From NCBI GenBank assembly GCA_029339195.1, contig JAPTJF010000198.1, positions 1-64,000 of the forward strand: a DNA stretch of 64,000 nucleotides. The letters are read 5' to 3'. Positions 1 to 12,400 of the stretch are shown in pieces. Source of the DNA: Micractinium sp. NFX-FRZ (lineage: Eukaryota > Chlorophyta > Trebouxiophyceae > Chlorellales > Chlorellaceae). Below the pieces are notes generated by a model. The model did no database searches. It saw nothing but the letters and a program-made list of their open reading frames with translations, and was not told the origin of the DNA. Numbering within the stretch: the first letter of the stretch is position 1; each line of letters opens with the position of its first letter. A program made the position numbers and the translations under genes.

Positions 1-58
<58 letters not shown>
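1..58. repeat. Homopolymer run of 58 C
   Basis: The window opens with 58 consecutive C residues, directly followed by a pyrimidine-rich stretch and the acceptor of the first visible ERGIC3 exon. It therefore lies in an intron, in the position of a polypyrimidine tract. A pure run this long may be a real simple repeat or a sequencing or assembly artefact. Confidence 0.9.
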
Positions 59-82
59 TTTTCCCTTGCTGCCCTCCCGCAG

Positions 83-1998
83 GTGGCCGGCAACTTCCAC
101 TTTGCCCCGGGGCGCAGCTACCAGCAGGGCAACATGCACATCCACGACCTGTCGCCCTTTGCCGGCCAGGTGCGGATGGAAGCGAACCAGTTGACTTGGG
201 CATGGCAACATGGAATGCACAAGTTGACGCAAACATGCATGCGTGCATGCGTGTGACCTCTGGCCATGTGCCGGCCAAGGATACAGGAGGAGCCCCTGGT
301 GGTTCCCACCCTCACGCCCCGCCAACCAACATCTTGCTGGACCTTGCCCTTGCTGTGCCTCCTTCGCTTCTCTTGCCGTCTCCCGTTCGTGCACTACGGG
401 TGCATGTCGGCTTGGACATGGCATCTGACGGACTTCCATCCCGTGTTGCCCCGCAGAACTTTGACTTCACCCACACCATCCACAAGCTGGCGTTTGGCAA
501 GGAGTTCCCCGGGATGAAGAACCCGCTGGATGGGGTGGTGGTGCAGCAGCAGGTGGCGCAGGAGGACAACTCGGGTGCGTGGGGTGGCGCTGCCGCCATC
601 CAGGGGTGTGGCGTGGGGCCAAGGAGCACCCCAGGGCACACGATGGGTGTGTAGTTGTGCTGCCCACTCCAGTGGTGGTAGGGCCAAGGAGCCCGAAGAA
701 CCTGCGGCATGGTGGGCAGCAGATCTGGTAGAGCAAAACGGTGCTGCACCGAGGGTCTGTACGCATTTGCCTTAATGACAATGTGCACGCCTGCTCACTC
801 TGTGCTGTCCCATGCTGCGCCGTGCGGTGCTGTGCTGTGCTGCAGGCCTGTACCAGTACTTCCTCAAGGTGGTGCCCACCTCCTATGTCAACCTCTACAA
901 CTACACCATCATGACCAACCAGTTCAGGTGAATGGGAGGTGTGGCCACGGGTGGGATTGGTTGCATGCAGCAGGACGGCCACCTTTGACCGCCACACCGG
1001 CATGTATCAAGCCGGCTCGGGTGCGGTCTGTGTTTGTTTCCTGGCCGGGGTTCAGAGTGATGGTGAAGGAAATCCAGTTTGATCGGTGTTGACATTCATC
1101 GCAGGGGTGAGCTGGTGGGTTGGTGGGTGGGCGGGGGAGTTGGCCTCCCCATTCGGCTTCACTCACTCCCCCGTCTTCATTCTGCCCACCCCTTGCAGTG
1201 TTACCGAGCACTTCCGGGAAACGGCGAGCCCCACCGCGGGCGGCGGGCAGCTGCCGGGCCTCTTCCTCTTCTACGACCTCTCCCCCATCAAGGTACTGCT
1301 GCTGCCGGCCCCGCATGCTGTGCCTCACTTCCGCCCCGCTGCGGGATTGTCTGGCGCCTCCTGGGATCATTGCCGCAGCCGCCCCTCCTCCCCGGGCCAT
1401 GTGCCTTGTCCGCCTTACCGCTTCTGCCCTGTGCCGCCCTCCCACCCGGCCCGCCGTCTGCCGCAGGTCCGCTTCCAAGAAAGCCGCATCTCCTTCCTCT
1501 CCTTTGTCACCAGCCTGTGCGCCATCATTGGAGGCATCTTCACGGGTGAGCAGGGCTGCTGTGTGCCAACACCTGTACCCAAGGTGCATCATACATGATA
1601 AGATGCGACTCTGGGTGGGTGGCTGGGTTTACTTTTACTCATCCTTGGAGGCACTTCCGGGGATGCGCGGGGCGCCTGCTGAGCCGACCTACAGAGGCTC
1701 ATGTCTTAGCAGGACAGCGGTAAGAGGATGGGTGGTGGGGGCGTCGTGATGATAGCGTCCGCGCAAGGGGGCTGGAGGGTTTGTGGGCACCCTGCTGCGC
1801 CCGTCGTGCCCGCTGCGCTCTGGCCTGACTGCTTTGCTTTGGTTGGCCTGGCTACCTGCTCTGCCCGCCCTGCCCGTGCCTGCTTCACAGAGGTCCGTTC
1901 ACCCGCCCCTGTGTGCAGTGAGCGGCATCATTGATGCCACTGTGTACCACGGGCAGCAGGCAATTAAGAAGAAGCTGGACCTGGGCAAGCTGAGCTGA
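83..1998 (+). CDS. ERV46: ERGIC3/Erv46-like cargo receptor, 3' part
   Basis: Erv46 and its partner Erv41 form a membrane cargo receptor that cycles between ER and Golgi in COPII and COPI vesicles. Six exons are visible: 83-169, 457-574, 846-927, 1199-1292, 1467-1545 and 1919-1998. Phases join cleanly to give the last 179 residues. The luminal part contains HIHDLSPF, IHKLAFGKEFPG, a GLYQYFLKVVPT segment and a VTEHFRE stretch typical of the family. It is followed by the second membrane helix (FVTSLCAIIGGIFTVSGIID) and a short Lys-rich cytosolic tail ending KKKLDLGKLS. The N-terminal membrane helix and start lie before the window. A 58-C run sits in the intron just upstream. It is convergent with the E2 gene. 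Confidence 0.93.
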
Positions 1999-2649
1999 GC
2001 TGGCAGAGCTGGCAACCACCAGACTGAGCTGGCCACAGCTCGTCTCCTTGTGCGGAGTGCACCAGTGCTAGGCAGATTTGGGTTCATTGAGGCAGGAGAA
2101 TGTCTATCGCCCCGCCCACCCGCCTGCCTAACTTGGGCGAGGCGCGAGGGCCGGCAGCGCCCTCAGTATGCAGGTACCACAGCACTTGGCTATGCCTTAG
2201 CAGGATTGGCTACCTGCGTGCATGGCAGCTCGCCGCAGGGCATGACTCTGGGCTGTCCCCCGTCGCAGGGTGAACTTGTGCCCTCCCGCCTGCCCGCCCG
2301 CCCCAGCCACTCACACGTCCCATCTCCCTCCCATCTGATCCCCTCTCCACCCAACCCGTACCCTCGTGACTGCCTTCCTTCCTGCCTCCCAAGCCAGAAC
2401 TGCCTGCCTCCCTGCTTCCTCTCTCCTGCATCTACAAGTTGCGTGGTTTTGCTGAACATCAAATGGTGTGCGAGCGGCGAGCAAAGAAGAGGACGAGTGG
2501 GGGAGGGCGATGGGTGCCACCCCGCCAAGCTGGTGTCAAGTGCGAAAGACATGCACTCAGTGCTGCCCGCCCCCGGGGGCAGAGGCGGGGAAGTGCAGTG
2601 TGTCTGCTGCTGCTGCTGCTGCTGCTTGGCCGAGCTGGCGGGCGCCAAA
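1999..2649. other. Intergenic, between convergent ERGIC3 and E2 genes
   Basis: This stretch should hold the 3' untranslated ends of both flanking genes. A short CTG run at about 2606-2629 gives poly-Leu, poly-Cys or poly-Ser shadow frames. No conserved coding region or RNA gene was recognised. Confidence 0.6.
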
Positions 2650-4549
<1,900 letters not shown>

Positions 4550-4907
4550 TGCTGCCGATCAAGCCCCCTATGGCCCCTCCGGCGGTGACTGCTGCTGGGC
4601 GAGTTGCAGCGGGTGGCGGGCTCTCTGAAATTGGCTGCACTGCCAGGACAGCTTGACTAGGGATGGTTTTGCAGGCGAAGCGAAGTTCACACGCTGCAGA
4701 GCTTGCGCCGTTTTGCATGGGCGCCCAAGTTTCCTCCAGTCGCTTCGGCATTTGCCCAGCGCTGCCGTCAGCCTTCAGCTGAAGGCTCATCCGTGTCCCT
4801 TCGATCAGCCCCTACGACTCACATTTTCGATTGCAGCGAGGAGCTGCCCGCTCCACATGCCGTCTCGTTGAACCCCTTTCAACGCAACGCGCCAGGCTCC
4901 TGGTGAC
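4550..4907. promoter_or_regulatory. Shared upstream region of the divergent E2 and small membrane protein genes
   Basis: The 358 bases between two divergent start codons must contain the 5' ends and core promoters of both genes. I could not pick out a convincing TATA box or other defined element. Confidence 0.45.
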
Positions 4908-6071
4908 ATGCAGCAGCCATGGGGGTATTACGCGCGGGTCGCCGGCATCTGCTTTGCGGTGAGCGTCGGGTTTGGTGCTGGAGGGCGGCGGCAGCGGCGG
5001 CGGTGGCGGCGGCGGCAGCACCAGGCAACGGCAGGCAGCACGGACTTACAAGACCAGTGCCTCCACCCTGTGCCGCCACCAGCCAGGCTCCCGCCAAGCC
5101 AACACATGATGCTGCGTCTACGCCTGCCTGCATTTGACGCTTGCTTCTAGCGCACCCTCGCCTGCCCGTCAGCCCGCCCTCACCCCTTGCTGTCACTTCA
5201 CCACCACTCGCTGCAGCTGGGTGCTGGCATGGAGGCATTCATGCTGCGCACCGGCTTTTATGACAAGGTGACGCAGCTGGAGGCGCAGCGGCTGGAGGAG
5301 AGCCGGGAGGATCGGGAGGCGTTTCTGGCACAGGTGTGTGGCAGGGCTGCTGGTTCGTGGGTTGGGTGTGCCTCGCGGTGCAGCGGGTTGAGGAAAGGCG
5401 GGAGTGCTGGGAGGCATTTTGGCCCAGGTCTCTGTCCTGGCAAGGGACTGGGGATTTGAGGCAAGGGGTGTGGAAGGTTGTATAGGGAGATTATAGAGGA
5501 TCGGGAGGCGCCCCAGGCCAGGTCTGTGGGGTGGTTTGTGGGTGGGGTGGGGCCGGGTTGCACCTGGAATGCAGCCCATTGTGGCAGGAGAGCCCGGGGG
5601 AAGCACTGTAATGTTGCTGGCACAGGTGAGGTTGGGGGCAGGGGTTGAGAAAGGGTCCCTTCTCTATGTTCGTATCAGGGGGCACGTGCTGTGCATCCAC
5701 TGGGGACGCAATCCTCCCCGTGTAAGGCGGGCTGAGGAAGGGTTGCGGGGCTTTGGCAGAGGTGGGCTGGGGTGTGGAGGGTGCGTGGTGGACGCCATGT
5801 GTATGGAGGAAGGCAATTGGTGACGCAAGGCGGCGCTGAGCCGACCCCCCTGCCGTTGTGCCTCCTCCTCTCCTTCAAGCTCCCATCGAGCCTCTGCTCA
5901 GCTGACTCGGCTCCTGCCTACTCCCACTGCTGACCTGGCCTGCAGCTGAGGGCTGAGCTGGAGCGGCAGTCTGCCGAAAAGGGAGTGAAGCTGCACCTGC
6001 CGCCGGCGCCCTCCAGCAGCAGCAGCGGCAGCAGCGGCGGCAGCAGCGGCGGGGAGCAGCAACGACAATGA
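4908..6071 (+). CDS. Small single-helix membrane protein, 97 residues, unknown function
   Basis: Three exons: 4908-4958, 5217-5333 and 5946-6071, all joined in phase 0. The protein begins MQQPWGYYARVAGICFA, has one hydrophobic helix at about residues 6-27, then a conserved-looking MEAFMLRTGFYDKVTQLE segment, a charged helix rich in Glu and Arg, and a Ser/Gly tail. From memory it resembles small plant proteins with a similar GYY...GASMELFM..TGFY pattern, some annotated as mitochondrial; this is unverified. No function is assigned. Intron 2 (5334-5945) is largely made of decayed copies of the end of exon 2. The ATG at 4908 is chosen because exon 1 then reads straight into the hydrophobic helix. 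Confidence 0.75.
5375..5775 (+). repeat. Ladder of exon-2 end copies in intron 2 of the small membrane protein gene
   Basis: The real donor is at 5334. Donor-like GT sites preceded by remnants of the exon end (GATCGGGAGGCG, GCTGGCACAG, GGCCCAG) recur at 5428, 5522, 5626 and, weakly, 5762. The steps are 94, 94, 104 and 136 bases. The copy at 5626 retains CTGGCACAG followed by GTGAGG. Confidence 0.8.
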
Positions 6072-7075
6072 CGGCGGCAGCGAGACCTTCTGTTTTGGTG
6101 TTGTGTGACCCTTTGATTCTGTACCATATGGCCGCCCCGTTGACTTGCTAAGCATTGTGGCACGACTTGTAGACACAACTTTGAGACGCGGCATGCTGCA
6201 CGGGGCGCCATCACGCGCCCACGCAACCCTGTTTCGCTGCGCCTTGTGCACCTGCACCTCAGCCCGTGCAGGACTGCGCTGCCGCCGGTGCACAGTCGCG
6301 CAGCAAGCTCCTGAGGGAGCCGGGTGATTCACTGGCCTGGGGAGGGCATCCAGTGCAACATTCCAGCCCGCTTGGCTCCCCCACCTGCAGCCCTGGGTGG
6401 TACAGGTGTAGGCGGGCGCAGCTCACTGTTGCCCCTCTGCTGCCGCTTTCAGCTCCACGCTGTGCCCAGGGTGTTGCTCACGAAACTTGGTCTCCTCCTG
6501 CAGCAACCTGCCTGCAGCACTTGAGGCAGACGCGACGGCAGAAGTGGGAGGTGTCGAGGCTGCCAGCACGGACTGAGTGCCGATAAATGCGCCGGAGTGC
6601 ACTGCCTCCAGGGCAGCTGAACTCGCGCAGCACACCCAAGCTCGAGCTCCTCTGCTGTTGCTGGGGCTCGCTGTTTGCCCCCAGTGCCCTTGACTTTAAG
6701 CGGTGTCCTCGACTTTAAGTTATTTGCAAGTGCCCCGCCAGTGCTGCTCTCGTCTGTTGAACTGCCTGCTCCTCTCCCCTCTTCGCCCTGCATGTCGTGT
6801 GCAGCACGCCCAGATTCCACTCAGAACCCGTGCCGCCCCCTGCATCCCAACCCCTGCCACCCAGCACACTCCTTGTTTGGTAGCCTTGACGCCTTCATGC
6901 CTGTGCCTTGTCACAAAGACCGTTCAGTTGTGCAGCGTGAACGTAAGGCAAAGCAGGGCGAGCGTGTAGTGCTCAGGCAGCACAGGACCTAGCATGCACC
7001 ATAATTGTGGCGTGTGCCTCTCCTTTTCTCTCAGTTTGCTCAAGACAGCATATGCTCCGGAATGCGATGCACCTC
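6072..7075. other. Intergenic, convergent 3' ends
   Basis: About 1 kb between the stop codons of the small membrane protein gene and the Snf7 gene. Open frames here are short and of low complexity on both strands. No repeat, RNA gene or conserved protein was recognised. Confidence 0.55.
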
Positions 7076-8671
7076 TTACGCCGCCATCTCTGCCGACTGC
7101 TCCCCCTGCTCCCGCTCTGACAGCTGCCGCGCCGCCGGCTGGGGCCGGTGGGTGGGCGTGGCGGGTAGCGCCATCGATGCCTGCGCATGCACCGTCTGCT
7201 GTGCCTGCTGCGGTGCCGCTGCCGCTGTCAGGGCCGGCAATGCCGGTATGGCTGCTGGGGCACGCGCCATCTGCTCCTCCTCGTGTTGCGCCGCCTCCAG
7301 CTCCTGCAAAGCGGCATGGGCGGTATACCAGTAAGGTGGAGCGCTAACAAACACTCAATTGCGCACAGCACGTATCAACACGCCGCATCGGTGACCGCTG
7401 CAAACAACTCTACGCCTGATTCATGGCCAGGTTAGGCAGAGCCACCCACAATGAGCTGACACCAGCGGGCCAGGTAGGCTGGCCGGCTGCTCAGGGCAGG
7501 GCGGGGCCCGAAAAGGGGTTCCACATACACCGCTTGCTCTTGCCCTTGCGCTGAGGTGACTGCTCACCACCCCCTGCCAGCTCACCGCCAGCTCAGCCTC
7601 CAGCTCATCCTCGTCCAGCTCTGCGCCCTCCCCCAGCGGCATCCCCAGCGCGGCCTGCACCGCACTCAGGTTGGCCGCCGCCTCTGCCGCATCCTCTCGC
7701 AGCTCATCCACCGCCCCCACGCTGATCTCCGCCGTGGCCGCCGCGCCGGCGGCCGCCCCTGCCTTGAGAGCGGCTGCTGTCTGGGCCGTGGCCTGCATCC
7801 CTTCCAGCCCCAGCTGCTGCTCTGACAGGCGCAGCAGGCTGGTCTCTACCCCTTCCAGCTGGGTCTGGTACAGCCTCTTCTTGCGCAGCGCGGCCAGCGC
7901 GGCTGCGGGGAGGAGGGGAGGTAGGCGGGCCGGCAGGAGGGAGGTGGGCACACACCACCGGTTGACACTAGCTACCGCCTCATGCATAGCAGGAAGGAGT
8001 CAACTCTGATGGGCAGGGAGCTGATGGGCAGGCATATGCACGGTGTGGTGCGGAGGGGCAGAGTGTGGCTGCGGTGGTGCCTCTGGAAAGCAGCTGCCCC
8101 AGGGTGGTTGCCAGCGCATCCAGCGCCTGCCACCCATGTGTGGTGCCATGGAGAGCCGCAGTAACCGAAACCCTCACCGCGTGATGCAGTCGCCAAAACC
8201 CAGGCGCCTGCCCACTCACCGCTCGTGTTGCCCTGCCGTGCAAACTCCCGGGCTCGAGCCGTCTCTGCCGCCACCTTGAGCTCGATCAGCTCACGCCGCC
8301 TGGTGAGCGAATCTTCAACCTATGAGGGAAGAGGCATGCGCAGCGTTGCAGGTTTGCTGAGGGAATGGGGAGTGGGGTTCAGGGAGGCAGTGGGTGACCT
8401 GCGCAGCACCATGCATGAGGGCCACAGACCGCCCGCCGTTCTGCTTGCAAAGACGCCGCCTGCCCAAAAACATTGAAGGCACCCCTCCGCTCACCTCGCC
8501 CAGCTTCTGAAGGGCGCCCACCGTGGCCATCTGCTGCGGCAGAAGGGCTGGCTGTGGCGCCACCACAGGAAGCGGCGCAGAGGCGCCGGCGCCGCCTGCA
8601 GTGGCCCCGACGACAGCCCCCCGCTTCTTCTTGCCCTCGCTCTTCCTGGGACTCAGCAGCCGCTTCAGCAT
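7076..8671 (-). CDS. SNF7: Snf7/CHMP4-like ESCRT-III subunit
   Basis: Snf7 (Vps32/CHMP4) polymerises into the ESCRT-III filaments that cut membrane necks in multivesicular body formation and cytokinesis. Four exons: 8495-8671, 8220-8319, 7586-7902 and 7076-7303, giving 273 residues, somewhat longer than the usual 215-240 because of Ala-rich stretches. The N-terminus MLKRLLSPRKSEGKKKRG is basic and membrane-binding in this family. The core VEDSLTRRELIELKVAAETA and ALRKKRLYQTQLEGVETSL matches alpha-1/alpha-2 of Snf7. An acidic helix near GAELDEDELEAELAELEAAQ follows. The ATG is the first of the open exon and fits the family start. Divergent from the acyl-CoA ligase gene, 750 bases apart. Confidence 0.9.
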
Positions 8672-9421
8672 GCTGCCTACTGGGCAGCGAGGTCCTCTCT
8701 CCTTGGCGTGGCAGACCGGTAGGCAGAGCTCACGTCAGGTGTGTTTCGGCGGGCTCCGAGAGTGCTTGATCCTCGACACCTCTGATCACTTGTGGCGAGC
8801 CAACGTGCATGAAGGCAGCTCTAAACATGGCGCATGGGCTATCAGCACAGCATGGCCAGCAGGAGGGCGATCTCCGTGCTTGCAGCGTTCCACGCCTTGT
8901 GAGCGCAGCTCTCAATAACAGGAAGACAAAAACAAGGGACCCGTGGACTTCTGTTGAAGTCCACTGTCACCGAGACGGCCTTTGCGGAAGCCCTCGCGCA
9001 CTCCCCTGCTGCTGCCGACACCTTGGCAGGTATAATTGTGCAGATTACAGGCAATTGTGCGACCTCTCCATCCTGCCACACAAGCTCTGCCGCCGCCGCC
9101 GCCCAGTCGCCGCCCGCGCGCGCTCGCCGCCAGCAGGCCTTTTCTTCGGCGGCCGTCTGGCCCTGGCATTGCCATACCGTCCCACGCAGCTTTCCGACAC
9201 AGCGATTGCTGCGCCGCCCTGTCCTCTGCCCACCCTCAATCCGCTTACACCTGTGCACTGCGCCACACCACCCAGCACCGCTCCGCCCGCGCCCAACCTG
9301 CCCGCATGCAGGGAGCACAGCACCGCACCCCGCCATCGGCAGGGCGATCAGGGCAACCCAGCAGGAGCAAGGCGCAGGGGCAGGGGCAGGAGGCGCCACG
9401 TAAGCAGCCACGTCAGCAGGC
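8672..9421. promoter_or_regulatory. Shared upstream region of divergent Snf7 and acyl-CoA ligase genes
   Basis: Contains the 5' ends of both genes. A GGTATAATTG stretch near 9028 could serve as a TATA-like element for the plus-strand gene, but this is only a sequence resemblance. An untranslated first exon of the ligase gene cannot be excluded, since an AG lies just before its ATG. Confidence 0.35.
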
Positions 9422-12400
9422 ATGCAGGGTCTGATGCAGGACTACCCCCTGGTGGTGCCCTCCATCCTGGACTATGCCGCCAAGTTCCATGGAGAGCAGG
9501 AGGTGAGGGGCAGGACCGAATTCTGGGCCTGGCACCAGCAGGGGTTGGGACAGGGGAGTGAGTGGCAGGAGGTGAGGGGCAGGCACCAGCAGGGAAGTTA
9601 GGGCCGGGCCTGAACCCTAGGCCGGGGAACAGGAGGGGGGACAGAGGAGGTGAGGGGCAGGACTGAATCCTGGGCCTGGCACCCGCGGGAGGAACTGTGG
9701 GAGTGAGTGGAAATTGGCACGTTGTGACACACGGGACGTGACGCGACCCCCTTCTTTGGGATTCCTTAGTGCCATCATGCCCTCTCTTGCCTGCAGGTGG
9801 TGGGGGTGAGCGCAGATGAGCGCAAGGTGGAGCGCAGCACGTACCGCCAGGTGGCGGAGCGCGCCAGGCTGGCGGCGCTGGCGCTCAAGCGCCTGGGCGT
9901 CAGGTGGGGGGGCGAGGGGCGCCAGTGGGGCGCAAAAACGGGGACGTTGGCGGTGAGGCACCCTGGGCGGGGTGGGGCAGCGAGATGCAGAGGTAGGCAG
10001 GGGCCAGTTGGGCAGGCAGACCGGCACCCCCAGACCAGCTCCTGCCAACCTACATCCCACCTCCTCGCCCACTCCTCCCCCTTCATTCCTCCCTGCCTCG
10101 CCGCCAGGCCTGGCGACCGGGTGGCCACCCTAGGGTTCAACACGTTGCGCCACCTGGAGTCATGGTGGGTGCTGGGCTGGTTTCGGTTCCTTAGGGGCAG
10201 CCACCAGTGCAAGGGGAGCTTGGATTGCACCCCACCTTTTGGTGATGGGCTGCACACACAGGGGGCTCCATGCTTAGGACTGCACAGCGCTGTGCTGCAC
10301 GGTCCTGCCTGTCCCCGGATTTGCCCGCCCCCGGAAAGGTTCGTGTGCAATCAGGGCGCTAAGCATGCTAATTTCCAAGGGGCCACCCAGCTGGCGAATT
10401 GCCGAATGCTACATTGCTGCATTGCCACAATGCTACACCGCCCCCCCGCGTGCAGGTATGCCATCATGGGCCTGGGCGCGGTGTGCCACACCCTCAACCC
10501 GCGCCTCTTCCAGGCCGACCTGCAGTACATCATCAACCACGCCGAGGTGGGTTGTTACGGGGGGAGGGGTGAGGGATGGGACGCCGAGGTGGTGTGTGTG
10601 TGTTAGGTGTGTGTGTGCTGAGGTGGGTTGGGAGGCGGAAAGGAGGGATGGGACGCTGAGGTGAGGCGGGACGCTGAGATTGGGTAGGGTGCTGAGGTGG
10701 GGTTTATGCAAGGGGTGTGGGGGCTGCCACAGCACAGGCACCATCCTGGCAGACGGCCTCGTCGTGTCGCCTTCCAGACCGCGCCTCTTCCCTGCCGTTG
10801 CGCAGCTTCCCAGTGCAATCCGTAACCAAGAGCAGGGCATCATCTTCCTGCAAGGCACTTCAAAGCTCAGTCTCTCCCCAGCCTGTGCTGACCAACGCAA
10901 AAGCATCATCCTGGCAAATGAATGTTTGTCGTTGTTGTTATCTTTCAAAAGTCAGTTTCCCCCTAGCTTGTGCATACCAACGCAGGACAGCATCATACTG
11001 GCAGACGCCATGTTTGTGGGGCTGCTGGAGGCGCTGCTGCCGCACTGCCCCTCGGTGAAGCACGTGGTGCTGATGACAGGTGGGGTGGGGGCCAGGTGTG
11101 TGTGTGTGTTGTTGTTGGTGCCCGGTGCGTGGGGGGGGGCAGGGGGGCGTGTTGGTGCTGTCAACTTGCTGGGGGAAAAGCGTTGGTGAGGGTGGCATCC
11201 TGGGGAGCTTGGGAAGCACGGCGTGGCGATGGCGGGTGCATGCGGGCACATGGTGGGGTGCCTCTTAGGCTTCCGCTGGTTCAGTACGGCATGGTGTGTT
11301 GGGGGAAGTGTCCGAGAGGGGGTATCAGAAGGCACGCCAGTTCCTCGCCATTGATGCCCCCTGGTCCCCCCTCCTGCTCCGCTCCGCCGATCCTGTGTGC
11401 CGCAGATGAGCGCCACATGCCCAAGCAGAGCAGGCTGGAGGTGCTGTGCTACGAGGATCTGCTGGAGGAGGAGGTGAGGCTGACTGGTGCTGTAATGCCA
11501 CCTTAAAGAGCATGTTCTGCAAATGCCTGGAGGTGCCATGCGGGGCTGTGCTTTGAGGCAAGGCTGTGCTAGGAGGGTCTGCTGGAGGAAGAGGTGAGGC
11601 GTGCAAACTTGGTGGGAACACTTCACAAAAGTATGTTGTATGGCTGCCCTGCTGTGCCACGCTGTGCTGTGCCTTGACGTGCTGGCGCAGGGCAACGCTA
11701 CCTGCGCGGCGCTCATTGTTTCCCCGTCCCAACCACACCCTGGCAGGCTGTCAATCTCTGTGGCTCCGCTGGGAGGGTTGTATGATGAGCGCCCGGCCTG
11801 CTTCACATCCTCCTTCTTGTGACTCAAAACCCACTGAAACCGTTGCAGACTGCCAACCTGGCGGGGTTCCGTTGGGATGTGCAAGACGAGGGGCAGGCGT
11901 GCGGGCTGTGCTACACCAGCGGCACCACGGGGCCTCCCAAGGTGCACGCCAAGCAGCGCGCCACACGCTTGCACGCGTGCCACCTGCACAGTTACATCTG
12001 CCTGCCTGCCAACATCTGCCAGCGTGCATTCGGCAGTGTACCGCTCGCAGGCGCCGCTGTCACTGGGGTGATATGGTGGGGCAGGGCACAGCCAGCAGCA
12101 CGCCGTGGCGGCCCTGCTTCTCTGCCCCAACCCTACGCGATGAAAGTGTGGCTGCCCTCATTTCTGTCACCCGTCAACCTCCCCGCCCCCAACCTGGCAC
12201 GCCCGCCTCACCTGTCCCCCACCTCTCCACTCCTCTCGCGTGCCCACCCATACGTGTGCCTGCAGGGCGTGCTGTTCAGCCATCGCTCCAACTTCCTGCA
12301 CGCCATGCTGACATGCCTGACCGACGTCTTTGACCTGCGCAGCAACAGCACGATGCTGGCCGTCGTGCCTATGTTCCATGTGAGGCGGTCTGCTGCAGTG

